From the IMG/VR virus record IMGVR_UViG_3300006929_000162, positions 1 to 20,879 of that record: DNA of 20,879 nucleotides; one strand, 5' to 3'. The position numbers and the translations under genes were made by a program. Below the pieces are notes generated by a model. That model did not search any database, was not told where the DNA came from, and saw only the letters and a program-made list of their open reading frames with translations. Below are positions 6,216 through 15,133 of this stretch, piece after piece. The DNA comes from a virus. Each line of letters begins with the position of its first letter. The stretch's first letter is position 1.

Positions 6216-8632
6216 TGGGATTTTTTACTAGTTTTGCAAAAGGTTTTGCTGAAGGTGAAGTAGCAAAAATACAAGCAATTAATGAAAAACAAAGATTAGA
6301 TGATTTAAGAAAAGCTGAATTGAATGATAGTATTACGCTAATGGAAAAAGAATATGAAATTAATGCTAAGAAAGAAAATGATAAGGCAAACAAACAAAAA
6401 GAAAAGATGAATAAAATTTTATTAGATATGGGATTTCCTCAAGAGTATATAGATCAAGAGGCACAGTTCGCCTTAATGGGTCCTGATTATTTAAATACTT
6501 GGTATAGCCAAAGAGTAGAACTTTATCAAAGTCCTGTATGGCATAAATCTAAAATTAATTTCCATCCCAATCCAAACTTAATAGGAAAGTTTGTATGGGA
6601 AGCTGAATTAAATTCCAATACATCAAAAATAAATAATGTAGGGTCAGACGCAGGAGGAGGAGGAGCGGACGTATTTGATTCTAAACAAGTAGTTAATGAC
6701 GTAGCAGAAAACGCCAATATATCAGATAATATTGTAAAATCTCAATTTTCTGAAACTTCTTTCAAAGAACCATTGAAAGTAGTAAGTCCTATAGGCATGT
6801 TCACACCAGTAGAAGATTATAGTACCTACACACCTCATGAGTGGATTCATGGAAAAGCAAGCACAGACGTAGCAGGAGAAGGTAAACAATTTATATCTCT
6901 TGATGGCAAGAATATAGTAACCGCATATGCAAAACTGAATCATTTTACAGATGGTGAGGGAAAACTTCACAAAAAAGAAGGGGGTGTATATTATGTTCCT
7001 ACAAATTATGGTCCTATGCCTGTAGATGATTATTTTAAGCAGTTTGGTGTAGATTATGTTGGTGATGATTCTGAAAATTTTACAACACTACAAGCAGCTT
7101 CACTATTTGATGGGGTTAAGGAAAATTATAATGTAAGATATATGGTAGTAGCCCCAAATCTTAAAAATACATGGACAGTTAATGGCGTAGGAATTTCTTA
7201 TACAGATCCCTCAAGAATGGATACAATTAGTATTAATCGTATGCCTAACGAACTCGCACTTATTACAAATTTGGATTTAGCAGAGTTTTCAACAGTACAG
7301 CAGCAGGTCCCTGGAAGGGGTGAAGAGACTACCTTTAATGCTTATGAAATTGGTATAAAAGAATATACTGAAATGCTGTCTAATATGGGTTATGACATTC
7401 AATTAATTGATAGTACCAAAGAATCATCATCTGTATCATCAGGTGATATTGAGGCTACAGAGAAGTTATTAAATGTAAAAAAACCTATAAAGGTTACAGT
7501 AGGTGAAACAAATAATGCTATAAATGCTCTTGTAACAGTAAGTGACTATCTTACAAATGATGATATTAGAACTAGACAGGTTGGAGATGACACTATAATT
7601 GAGATGCCGGGGATGGAAACTAATGCTAAAGCAGGCGCATTATTTGCAGCTTTCAATGAACTTGTAGGTAGATATTCGGATCAAAATATTTCTGAAGAGA
7701 TATTAAAAGAACTTTATGGTAGTGATTATACTAAGTATATGTCTCCTAATCTTAATGATTTGGTTTCAAGACTTGCATTATATCATAATGATCTAGATGG
7801 CAGGGCAATAGAATTTCATACAGGAATCTTAACAAAAATGAAGGATGATGATTTTAAAAAGGAATTTGGTTTTGGCAAAACAGATACTACTATAGCCTCA
7901 CAAGCACAGGAATTAGCTGATAGGGACTTGGAAAATCTTAGAACTTCTTCAGATATGATAAATCTTTCTAATAAGTATAAAAATATTACTCAAAAAACAT
8001 TAGAAACTGAAGAAAAGGCATTTGAAGAAAAAATAGGAGGCATATTTAGGGTAAATACACAAGGTGGATTTCCTGCTGCCAAATCTATTATCAATGATAT
8101 AGTATCTCAGTATGTAAATGATCCTAATGATGCAGAGCAAAGAGATGATTTAGTAGCAGCTTTAGTGAATCATCTAGGTCCAGATAGAGATAATATAGCA
8201 AGCGATGTAGACTTTGTAATGGATAACTATATAATTCCAGAATTATTTCCTGGTATGCTCGATAAGCCTACATCTGACTTAACAAAAGGTGAAGTAAAAG
8301 CTGCTGAAGAAAGTGTAGCTGTAACCAAGTGGTTAGAAAAAGATGCGCTTACAGATACTCAATCTAGTAGAATAAGGGCAGGTGCAGGAGGTCAAAGAGA
8401 AACTTTTGTAGTTCCTTTAGATGACAGTGCTAGTGGGTCTTTAGCTGCAGGTCGTTTATACGATACTGACACAGGATATCTGTTATTTAAGAGTCCTACT
8501 CTACCTGCAGGTCACGTAGAGCCTATGCCTAATATAGGTGATAAATTCTTTGGTAACAAGACTAGAGAAAACTGGATAACTTTATGGGACAAAACTCACG
8601 ATAGAGCAACTGGAAGACCCAAAGAGCAATAG
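6215..8632 (+). CDS. Large probable internal virion protein
   Basis: This 805-residue protein is not recognised at sequence level. An AAGGAG Shine-Dalgarno precedes the ATG, which shares a base with the upstream stop. The N-terminal 15-75 residues form a charged coiled coil (KIQAINEKQRLDDLRKAELN...). A glycine-rich linker lies near residues 147-152 (AGGGGAD). Later come probable mixed alpha/beta and helical regions (ALFAAFNELVGRYSDQNISEEIL, about 470), and a C-terminal segment rich in Gly/Asp. No signal peptide, membrane helix or lytic motif is obvious. It sits immediately before a 1359-residue protein, the order of the two giant core proteins in T7-like phages, which suggests a DNA-ejection or internal-core role. 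That is inference from synteny and size. Confidence 0.6.
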   Translation: MGFFTSFAKGFAEGEVAKIQAINEKQRLDDLRKAELNDSITLMEKEYEINAKKENDKANKQKEKMNKILLDMGFPQEYIDQEAQFALMGPDYLNTWYSQRVELYQSPVWHKSKINFHPNPNLIGKFVWEAELNSNTSKINNVGSDAGGGGADVFDSKQVVNDVAENANISDNIVKSQFSETSFKEPLKVVSPIGMFTPVEDYSTYTPHEWIHGKASTDVAGEGKQFISLDGKNIVTAYAKLNHFTDGEGKLHKKEGGVYYVPTNYGPMPVDDYFKQFGVDYVGDDSENFTTLQAASLFDGVKENYNVRYMVVAPNLKNTWTVNGVGISYTDPSRMDTISINRMPNELALITNLDLAEFSTVQQQVPGRGEETTFNAYEIGIKEYTEMLSNMGYDIQLIDSTKESSSVSSGDIEATEKLLNVKKPIKVTVGETNNAINALVTVSDYLTNDDIRTRQVGDDTIIEMPGMETNAKAGALFAAFNELVGRYSDQNISEEILKELYGSDYTKYMSPNLNDLVSRLALYHNDLDGRAIEFHTGILTKMKDDDFKKEFGFGKTDTTIASQAQELADRDLENLRTSSDMINLSNKYKNITQKTLETEEKAFEEKIGGIFRVNTQGGFPAAKSIINDIVSQYVNDPNDAEQRDDLVAALVNHLGPDRDNIASDVDFVMDNYIIPELFPGMLDKPTSDLTKGEVKAAEESVAVTKWLEKDALTDTQSSRIRAGAGGQRETFVVPLDDSASGSLAAGRLYDTDTGYLLFKSPTLPAGHVEPMPNIGDKFFGNKTRENWITLWDKTHDRATGRPKEQ

Positions 8633-8635
8633 TAT

Positions 8636-11600
8636 ATGGTAACAAAAACTGAATCTATAGTAAATCAAATTAGAGAAGGTAAATATCAATACAAAAGAGA
8701 TAAAAAAGAAGAAGATCAGCCTTATGCTGAAAAACTATTATCTGATATTTTTACACAACCTATAGGAGGAATTGTAGATGCTGCAGAATCAGCTTATAAT
8801 TTTGTAGTACCTAAAGATAAAGAAGTAGAGATAAGCTATCTAATACCAGAGGCTAAAACTAAAATAGGTCAATTTGTAAGACCTGCTTCACAATTTTTTA
8901 TACCTTATACAGGTGCTTATAAAATAGCTAAAGGGGGTTATCTATTTGTTAAAAATGCCAAAGGTTTAAAAGCCCATTTAAAAGGAGACCAATTTAAAAA
9001 ACAAAAAATATTAAGAACAGAAAGTAAAAAAGATGAAATTGAGGTTATACTTAGGGGTCCTAGAGAAACAAAAACAAAAACAGAACTATTAATAGATGCA
9101 GCTAATAAAACTGTAGGTAGAAAGCCTGTCGTTTTAAAAAAACCTTTTACAGAAAAACTTGGAGAGCCTTTCATAAAAAAAACTTTAAACAGAAAGGAAA
9201 CAGCAGGTCTTGCTTTAGGCGCAGGTGCATTAGCAGATGGCGCTTTCTTTGCTCCTTATGATCCTAACCTTGCAGACTTACTAGTTAGATTTCCTGCTAC
9301 AAAAAATGGATTAACTCAATGGTTGCAAACAGATCCTAACGGAGATCCTAAAATGGAAAGATTAAAAAATATTATTGCAGGTGCAATACCTTCTGCATTT
9401 ATTCCTGCATTTACTAATGGCGTAGCTAAAGGTTTTGTTTGGAGTAGAGATAGTATTGCAAAAAAAGCTATAAAAGAATTAAAGCTAGGAGAAGATATAG
9501 AACCTAAAGCAGGACAAATATATACTGATAAGAAGGGCAATAGATTTGAAATATTAGATATAATGGAAGTCAATAAAAAATTAGGGATAAATAATAGAAC
9601 AGTAAGGACTAGAGATTTAGATAATCCTAATAGAGAAGTTGGAACTGATTCCTATAATACATTTTTGGAAGATATAAGAAGAGGAACATATAAACTACAA
9701 AGCGGGGCGGCAAAAAAAATTAAAAAGGATATAAATGTAGGTGTAGGAAGAGGCAAAAATGAAGAGGTAGCAAGAACTACAGACGCAGAAGTCAAAGAAT
9801 CATTAGTAACTCAAACTGATGAGGTATTTTCACCACAACCTGCAGGCACTACAGGTGTAAAACAATTTGTTGCAGCTAAAAAAACGTTTAGTGAAAAATT
9901 AAAATTCAATTTCTTTAATAGTTCTATGGTTAAGAAAGGCGTTATTCAATATCTAGATAGTAATGCAGGACTAAGATTTTTAGAAGAAGCTGCTACAAAA
10001 GCAGGGGTAAAAAGTATACCTAGATTAGCATCAAAGTATAAAGATCAATTAGGAGTATACGCAGAATCTAGATTCCTACCTGCTGTAGGTGGAATGATAG
10101 AACAATTCTTATTTGGAAAAACATTTAAATTTAAAGATGGATCATCTGTAGCATCAGGAGATGGTCTTCAAGTTTTATTACAAAAGAATCTAGGAAAAAA
10201 ATATAACGCTGATGAATTTTTTAATTATATAGGTGCTAAAAGTTTACTATCTTTATCTGACGGTAAATTTAAAAGTCTATTTAAAAATGCAGATCAGGTA
10301 AAAAAGGATTTACTTACAGAAACAAAAAAAGGTGACCTGATACCTGAATACCAAAATGCAATGAACGCTTTAAATGAGTTTAACTCTCAATTATTAGATT
10401 TTGCAGTAGACGCAGGTCTTATTACAGCAGCTAGAAAAGCTGAACTAATAAAAGCTAGAATGCCTTATGTACCTTTATACAGAGACTTAACTACAGATGA
10501 GCACTTAGTTAATCTTGCTAGAGGTGGGGGATCAGCAGTTAAAAGAAAAGCAAAGTTTGCACCTATAGGTTTTGATCCTAAAGCAGGAGAATTACCTTTA
10601 AGAAATTTATTTGATAACTATGTAGAAAATATTAATAGTATTATATCAACATCTTATAAAAATTATGTATTAAGAAATACTTTTGATCTAATAGACCAAG
10701 CCAATAAAGGTATAAAACCAGGACAAGACGGAGGTTTAACGGCATGGGCAAGAGAAAATACAAAAACGCAACTAAAAGCTATAACTTTAAAGTCTAACGA
10801 AATTGAATCTGCCCTTATAAGAAAAAGTAAAAAAGATGGACAACCTCTAGCTATTGACCCTAACACATTAGAAGATTTAGATGGACTTACTCTGTTTAGA
10901 TCTGAAAATATACCCTTAGGACAAAGGCAGTTTATTGTATTTAGAAATAAACAAGTTAAAAATAAAAAAACAGGAGAACTTGAAGACACAATAGTACCTA
11001 CAGTATATGACGTAAAAAATGAGTATTTATTTTTAACTTTAAATTCTATAAGTCCTAAACAGTTTGCTAAAACAAATGCCCTTGTAAGAGCAGCGGCAGG
11101 TTTTAAAAACCTATTGACCAAAGGTGTTACTATGGACCCAGGATTTTTTGCAGGTGCTAACTTATTAAGGGATACTTTTTCTTCAGCTATACTATCTAAG
11201 AATCCTTTCTATATACCTATGCTAAGTACTGCTGTAAAGACATCTCAAAGATTTCAAAGCAATGCAAGACTAACACTAAAAGATGGTTCACAAATTACTT
11301 ACAAAGAACTTTACGAAGAATTTAAATTAAATGGAGGATCTTTTGGATCTACTTTATGGAGAGGAGAAGTATCTGAGACATTCTTAAAAGAGTTTCATAG
11401 AAAGTTAGGATCTAATTATAAAAATGTATTGGATAGACCTAAAAAATTTATAGATAGGTATGGTGAAGTTGTCACAAGTTTTGAGAACGCATCTCGTTTT
11501 ACAGAGTATACAATGCTTAGAAAGATGGGATATTCTGCAAGAGAATCGGCTTTAGCTTCTAGAGAAGTTGCTGTAGATTTTGGTATGCATGGTGCAAATA

Positions 11601-12715
11601 CTTTCTTTAGACAGTATACATCTACTGTTCCCTTTCTAAATGCAGGTATTCAAGGTATTTATAGGACTGTAAGAGCACTTAAAAACGAAGGTCCTAAAGT
11701 TAGGGCAGCAGTTATTTCTAAAATAACAGCGTATGTAGCTGCTCCTTCTTTACTACTTCATATTCTTAATAAGGATGATCCTAATTATCAAAACACATCT
11801 CAGCAAATACGAGACTTACATTATATGATACCTATCGGTGATGGTAATTTTATTAAGATTCCAAAGCCTTTTGAATTTGGCGCAATAGGGACTATACTAA
11901 CAAACTTTTTAGAAACTTTAGATGGTACTAAAAATGGAGATCAGTTTCTTCTTACCTCATGGACAGTGTTAAAAAATCAAGCTAGACTATCTTATGTGCC
12001 ACAAGTAATATCTCCTTTATTTAATACAGCAAGAAATAGAACATTCTTTGGGTCTCCTGTTATATCTCCAAACATGCAAAACAGTTTGCCTGACTATGGT
12101 CAATCTTATCCTTGGAGTAGTAAAACTATAACTGCTGCAATTGAAGGCGCTCCTCCTGCAATTAGAAAATACCTAATGTCTCCTATACAGTTTGAAAACT
12201 TTTGGAATGCATATACAGGTGCAATGGGTGGATACCTTTTAGATTTAGTAGATGAAACTTTTGATATATTCTCTGATGCAGAAATGCCAGATAAAAGATT
12301 AGATGAGTTTATTTTTATAAAAAGATTCTTACAACTAGATCCTCCTAAATTTACACAAGCTGAAGCAGACTTTTACAGATTCAAAGCTGAAGCAACTAAA
12401 GCAAGAAATCAAATGATGAAATTTAAAGATGAAGGTAAAGTAGAACTATTAAGAGAGTTTTTACAAGACCCTGAAAATCTAGAATTACTAGCAATATCGG
12501 GTAGACTAGAGAACTATGGCAGAACTGCAGCAAAGCTTAATACCCAAAGAAATCTTATTATACAAGATAAAGAAATGTCTGGACAGATGAAAAAATTTAA
12601 ATTGTCCCAGATAGACAAACTTATGGCAACTTTCTTTGACAAAATAATGAAAAGTATAGACGATATGGATTTAGAAGTTCGTGAGCCATTTATAAATTTT
12701 AATAGAGGAGACTAA
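8636..12715 (+). CDS. Giant internal virion/ejection protein with LPD38-like region
   Basis: This 1359-residue protein is the largest gene in the window. A segment with membrane-active character lies near residues 190-265 (GLALGAGALADGAFFAPYD... IIAGAIPSAFIPAF). The region from about 810 to 1050 resembles large polyvalent protein-associated domain 38: LVRAAAGFKNLL, DPGFFAGANLLRDTF, REVAVDFGMHGANTFFRQ and VPFLNAGIQGIYRTVRAL. LPD38 is found in very large phage and mobile-element proteins thought to enter the host with DNA. Size, position after another large virion protein and position before the holin match the T7 gp16 slot, although no lytic transglycosylase motif is visible. The ATG follows the upstream stop by three bases. 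Ejection or channel role inferred; LPD38 match from memory, moderate confidence. Confidence 0.65.
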   Translation: MVTKTESIVNQIREGKYQYKRDKKEEDQPYAEKLLSDIFTQPIGGIVDAAESAYNFVVPKDKEVEISYLIPEAKTKIGQFVRPASQFFIPYTGAYKIAKGGYLFVKNAKGLKAHLKGDQFKKQKILRTESKKDEIEVILRGPRETKTKTELLIDAANKTVGRKPVVLKKPFTEKLGEPFIKKTLNRKETAGLALGAGALADGAFFAPYDPNLADLLVRFPATKNGLTQWLQTDPNGDPKMERLKNIIAGAIPSAFIPAFTNGVAKGFVWSRDSIAKKAIKELKLGEDIEPKAGQIYTDKKGNRFEILDIMEVNKKLGINNRTVRTRDLDNPNREVGTDSYNTFLEDIRRGTYKLQSGAAKKIKKDINVGVGRGKNEEVARTTDAEVKESLVTQTDEVFSPQPAGTTGVKQFVAAKKTFSEKLKFNFFNSSMVKKGVIQYLDSNAGLRFLEEAATKAGVKSIPRLASKYKDQLGVYAESRFLPAVGGMIEQFLFGKTFKFKDGSSVASGDGLQVLLQKNLGKKYNADEFFNYIGAKSLLSLSDGKFKSLFKNADQVKKDLLTETKKGDLIPEYQNAMNALNEFNSQLLDFAVDAGLITAARKAELIKARMPYVPLYRDLTTDEHLVNLARGGGSAVKRKAKFAPIGFDPKAGELPLRNLFDNYVENINSIISTSYKNYVLRNTFDLIDQANKGIKPGQDGGLTAWARENTKTQLKAITLKSNEIESALIRKSKKDGQPLAIDPNTLEDLDGLTLFRSENIPLGQRQFIVFRNKQVKNKKTGELEDTIVPTVYDVKNEYLFLTLNSISPKQFAKTNALVRAAAGFKNLLTKGVTMDPGFFAGANLLRDTFSSAILSKNPFYIPMLSTAVKTSQRFQSNARLTLKDGSQITYKELYEEFKLNGGSFGSTLWRGEVSETFLKEFHRKLGSNYKNVLDRPKKFIDRYGEVVTSFENASRFTEYTMLRKMGYSARESALASREVAVDFGMHGANTFFRQYTSTVPFLNAGIQGIYRTVRALKNEGPKVRAAVISKITAYVAAPSLLLHILNKDDPNYQNTSQQIRDLHYMIPIGDGNFIKIPKPFEFGAIGTILTNFLETLDGTKNGDQFLLTSWTVLKNQARLSYVPQVISPLFNTARNRTFFGSPVISPNMQNSLPDYGQSYPWSSKTITAAIEGAPPAIRKYLMSPIQFENFWNAYTGAMGGYLLDLVDETFDIFSDAEMPDKRLDEFIFIKRFLQLDPPKFTQAEADFYRFKAEATKARNQMMKFKDEGKVELLREFLQDPENLELLAISGRLENYGRTAAKLNTQRNLIIQDKEMSGQMKKFKLSQIDKLMATFFDKIMKSIDDMDLEVREPFINFNRGD

Positions 12716-12716
12716 T

Positions 12717-13103
12717 ATGTTATCATTATTAATTAAACCTTTACTATCAGTAGCAGGAAATGCTGTTACAGGATTCGTAGAGACAAAGAAAGCAAAAGCA
12801 GAGTTAGCTGTTACTGAAATTAAAGCAGCAAAAGCTTTGAAAGAACAGCAAATCGCAGGAAAAATTTCGTGGGAAGCCAGTGCGGTTGATCAGATGAAAG
12901 GGTCCTGGAAAGACGAGGTAAGTTTAGTAGTGCTACTTTTACCTGCTGTACTTGTATTTACTCCTTGGCAAGAGCATATACATAAAGGATTTGTTGCCTT
13001 ACAAGATTTACCATCATATTATCACAATTTATTATATATCGCCATAAGCGCAAGCTTTGGAATTAAGGGAGCACAAGGTGCTGCAAAATTATTTAAAAAA
13101 TAG
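12717..13103 (+). CDS. Holin-like protein (three-helix, GTA-holin type)
   Basis: This 128-residue protein has an N-terminal hydrophobic or amphipathic segment (1-21), a charged Lys/Ala helix (23-48), then an SWKDE motif (63-67) directly before a hydrophobic helix (68-84, LSLVVLLLPAVLVFTPW region) and a second membrane helix (about 103-121, HNLLYIAISASFGIKGAQG). The W-KDE element before a membrane helix, plus a final small-residue-rich helix with FGI, fits the three-TM holin family named for gene-transfer-agent release. It would form inner-membrane lesions that let the lysozyme encoded next reach the cell wall. An AGAGGAG Shine-Dalgarno at 12704-12710 precedes the start. The next gene's Shine-Dalgarno overlaps this stop. 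Confidence 0.75.
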   Translation: MLSLLIKPLLSVAGNAVTGFVETKKAKAELAVTEIKAAKALKEQQIAGKISWEASAVDQMKGSWKDEVSLVVLLLPAVLVFTPWQEHIHKGFVALQDLPSYYHNLLYIAISASFGIKGAQGAAKLFKK

Positions 13104-13117
13104 GAGTGTTTACAATA

Positions 13118-13549
13118 ATGATTAGTATACAAATACAGAAATTAAAAGAACAAATTAAGGAGCATGAAGGGTATAGATTAGATGTCTATGTCGACACGCT
13201 AGGCTTTGACACAGGGGGCTATGGTCATAAAATGTTACCAGGAGAAGTACCTCCAACAACTAAAGAAGGTTGGGATAAACTATTTGATGAGGACTTTGAT
13301 AAAGCGTGGAAACTTACTCAGAAGTTTTGTGAAGATAATAACTTAAATATAAGCATAGATGCACAATGCATATTATGTGAAATGATTTATCAAATGGGTT
13401 TTGCAGGCGTATCTAAATTTAAAGATATGATTGCCTGCTTACAAAACAAAGACATGAAGGGAGCATCTCTTGCCATGCTCGATTCGAGATGGGCAAAACA
13501 AACTCCCAATAGAGCACAACAACTAAGTCAACAAATGGAAAATGCATAG
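13118..13549 (+). CDS. Endolysin, T4-type lysozyme (GH24)
   Basis: This muramidase would cleave peptidoglycan between MurNAc and GlcNAc for cell lysis. From the ATG at 13118 it is 143 residues. The T4-lysozyme triad spacing Glu-x8-Asp-x5-Thr is intact: E17 in KEHEGYR, D26 in VDTLG, T32 in DTGGYGH. The C-terminus has the family's SRWAKQTPNRAQQLSQQM element. A GTG at 13106 would add four residues but overlaps the AGGAG Shine-Dalgarno (13102-13106), so the ATG 11 bases downstream of that site is preferred. No signal or SAR segment is visible, so export should depend on the holin-like protein just upstream. Confidence 0.92.
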   Translation: MISIQIQKLKEQIKEHEGYRLDVYVDTLGFDTGGYGHKMLPGEVPPTTKEGWDKLFDEDFDKAWKLTQKFCEDNNLNISIDAQCILCEMIYQMGFAGVSKFKDMIACLQNKDMKGASLAMLDSRWAKQTPNRAQQLSQQMENA

Positions 13550-13557
13550 GAGGAAAT

Positions 13558-13695
13558 ATGAATAAATATTTAGGAAAAGTTATAGATTTATATGCAACTT
13601 GTAAAACAAAATGGGAAGGTCTTAATAAAAAAGGCAAACTTATTACTGCAGGTTTAATTATAATTACAGTTATTATTTTATCAAAAGTACTGTAA
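13558..13695 (+). CDS. 45-residue membrane peptide in lysis cassette
   Basis: A short gene between lysozyme and zincin encodes MNKYLGKVIDLYATCKTKWEGLNKKGKLITAGLIIITVIILSKVL: a charged, Trp-containing N-terminal half and one strong C-terminal membrane helix (about 28-45). A perfect AGGAGG Shine-Dalgarno at 13548-13553 sits five bases before the ATG and overlaps the lysozyme stop. The stop TAA shares a base with the next ATG (TAATG). The strong ribosome-binding site and coupling support a real gene. Position suggests a lysis accessory such as a pinholin, antiholin or disruptin-like peptide; no family recognised. Confidence 0.72.
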   Translation: MNKYLGKVIDLYATCKTKWEGLNKKGKLITAGLIIITVIILSKVL

Positions 13696-14480
13696 TGTCA
13701 GATTGGAAGTCAGGATTTTTATCAAAGCATGATCCAACATCTCCCCCATCAGCTAGAAAAGAATTCTCTTATGAATTTTTCAAAGAAGATCTAGCTAGAG
13801 ACCCTATAGCACAATTAGGTTTTGATGTTAATGTAGGAGCAATGTTTCCAAAGCCTTTAACAGATAAGTACCACCTGCCTGCAGGTACTATGGGCGAGGT
13901 GGGTTCTGGGGAAGAATACAGACAAAGCATCAGATCAGTAGCTAGAGTTAGACCTGACTTAGAAGGCAAGTTAGGGATAATGTATCACCCTAGTGTAACA
14001 AGTTATGACCCTGCTTTTAAAACTGTTGTGCTGCATGAGGCTAGGCACAGAGCATTTAAAAAACACCCAGAGATATTTAAAGATTTTAATGAATCTATTT
14101 ATGGAAAATACGAAAATTTTAAATCCCTAGGGGAAGAGATATTAGTAAGATTTATAGATATGCAGCTTTTTCCAGAAAGCAAAAAAATGCATAAGGATTG
14201 GATTGAAGAAACAACAAAAGATATTGGCTATCCTCATGACTCTATCTATGGTAATGTACCTATGACGTATGAAAGATTAGAAAAAGATATGCCTAAGTTA
14301 GCATCAGCAGTTATAGATGCTTCTAAAAAAATACTAGAAGAAAAAAATAAACTTTTAGAACCAAAAGAAAAAACTTTAATAGAAAAAGCAAAAGGATTTC
14401 TAGAAAAAGGAAAAACACCTGATTATGAAGCATTTGTGGGAGCAATGCCTTGGGAATTTTATAAACGGATGGAAAAATAG
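13695..14480 (+). CDS. Zincin-like metallopeptidase-related protein (HExxH)
   Basis: This 261-residue protein contains HEARH at residues 114-118 after hydrophobic VVL, the classic HExxH zinc-binding helix, and a candidate third ligand in GEEILVRF (E147 or E148) about 30 residues later, as in gluzincins. Upstream are a Pro/Gly-rich N-terminus and a strand-like GKLGIMYHPSV segment. The C-terminal quarter (about 215-245) is Lys/Glu-rich and helical, ending in PWEFYKRMEK. A protease acting on a virion precursor, an ejection protein or a host target is possible; substrate unknown, and it could have lost activity. It follows the lysis peptide with a one-base overlap and precedes a disordered small protein. 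HExxH presence is certain; protease function is inference. Confidence 0.6.
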   Translation: MSDWKSGFLSKHDPTSPPSARKEFSYEFFKEDLARDPIAQLGFDVNVGAMFPKPLTDKYHLPAGTMGEVGSGEEYRQSIRSVARVRPDLEGKLGIMYHPSVTSYDPAFKTVVLHEARHRAFKKHPEIFKDFNESIYGKYENFKSLGEEILVRFIDMQLFPESKKMHKDWIEETTKDIGYPHDSIYGNVPMTYERLEKDMPKLASAVIDASKKILEEKNKLLEPKEKTLIEKAKGFLEKGKTPDYEAFVGAMPWEFYKRMEK

Positions 14481-14489
14481 GAGAGAATA

Positions 14490-14918
14490 ATGGCACTACC
14501 AGTCACACAACAATTAACAGATCAATTAAATAGAGAAAGTGTAGGAGAAATTCCTACTACGCCTATGGAAGGTAATGTATCAAGACCCTTAATTATAGGA
14601 GATTTATTAGCAGCTATGAAAGATTTAAATTTTAATGATTTAGTAAATGAATACGGATCTATGGCTGCAGTTACAAATCCAGATACCACTGCAAGTCCTG
14701 GATTAATGGCTGAAGTAAAGTCTCCACCTTCTCCTTTAGAAACTCAAAATTCTCAAGAAAAAGAAGCAGTAAAAGTACCTCAAGGTGATCCTGAGTTTGT
14801 GGCTCCTGCTCCTGAAGATATTCCTACACCTATGACAGATGCTATGAATATTCAGCCTGACCCTAATGTACAAAATACTACAGCAAACTCCGGGTTAATG
14901 AAGCCTGCTATAGCTTAA
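14490..14918 (+). CDS. Disordered small protein with two GLM elements
   Basis: This 142-residue protein is rich in Pro, Thr, Asn and Glu and probably largely disordered, with one predicted helix (about 33-58, RPLIIGDLLAAMKDLNFNDLVNEYG). The GLM motif occurs at 71-73 (SPGLMAEV) and at 135-137 (NSGLMKPA), with the same element ending the protein at 5709-6215. A GGAGAG Shine-Dalgarno lies in the nine-base gap after the zincin gene. It is the last gene of the rightward block; its TAA stop (14916-14918) shares TTAA with the stop of the oppositely oriented gene. Function unknown; late expression or a small virion component is plausible from context. Confidence 0.6.
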   Translation: MALPVTQQLTDQLNRESVGEIPTTPMEGNVSRPLIIGDLLAAMKDLNFNDLVNEYGSMAAVTNPDTTASPGLMAEVKSPPSPLETQNSQEKEAVKVPQGDPEFVAPAPEDIPTPMTDAMNIQPDPNVQNTTANSGLMKPAIA

Positions 14919-15133
14919 AAATCTTTTAATAAAACATTTAGGGAGTCATCAAAGTCATAAGTTTTAGACTTACAATGACCTACTATTGTAGTAATTAAAT
15001 TTGCATGATAGCCCTTACCTAGTTTCTTAAGTACTTGGTCATTAGGTAAGGACTCATGGTCGACTACTACTTCCCCCTTTTCGTTTACAAGAACAGTGGT
15101 TCTAAAAAGAATAGCCTCCTCTTTTTTCTTCAT
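14915..15133 (-). CDS. Small hypothetical protein, last gene of leftward block
   Basis: This 72-residue protein has a Lys/Glu-rich start, two strand-like segments (AILFRTTVLVNEKGEVVVD) and a C-terminal half with HANLITTIVGHCKSKTYDFDDSLNVLLKDF. No family recognised. Its ATG overlaps the TGA of the upstream 56-residue gene (ATGA, 15130-15133), supporting coupled translation and the chosen start. It ends on the convergent TTAA. Probably a small early-expressed phage protein; no further role can be read. Confidence 0.6.
   Translation of the reverse strand: MKKKEEAILFRTTVLVNEKGEVVVDHESLPNDQVLKKLGKGYHANLITTIVGHCKSKTYDFDDSLNVLLKDF

Noticed and set aside
9711-9720. Run of eight A in the 1359-residue gene as a programmed frameshift site
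   Set aside because: The frame continues intact for a further 1000 residues and no stimulatory structure or overlapping alternative frame is evident.
10663-11121. 152-codon open frame on the minus strand within the 1359-residue gene
   Set aside because: Fully antisense to a well-supported gene, no neighbours on that strand; a composition shadow.
13106-13117. GTG at 13106 as lysozyme start
   Set aside because: It overlaps the AGGAG Shine-Dalgarno; ATG at 13118 has proper upstream signal and fits the family's N-terminus.
14901-14916. Short palindrome GCTATAGC / AAGC...GCTT near the convergent stops as a terminator
   Set aside because: Only a four-pair stem with a mismatched interior and no clear T-run after it on either strand; not supportable as an intrinsic terminator.
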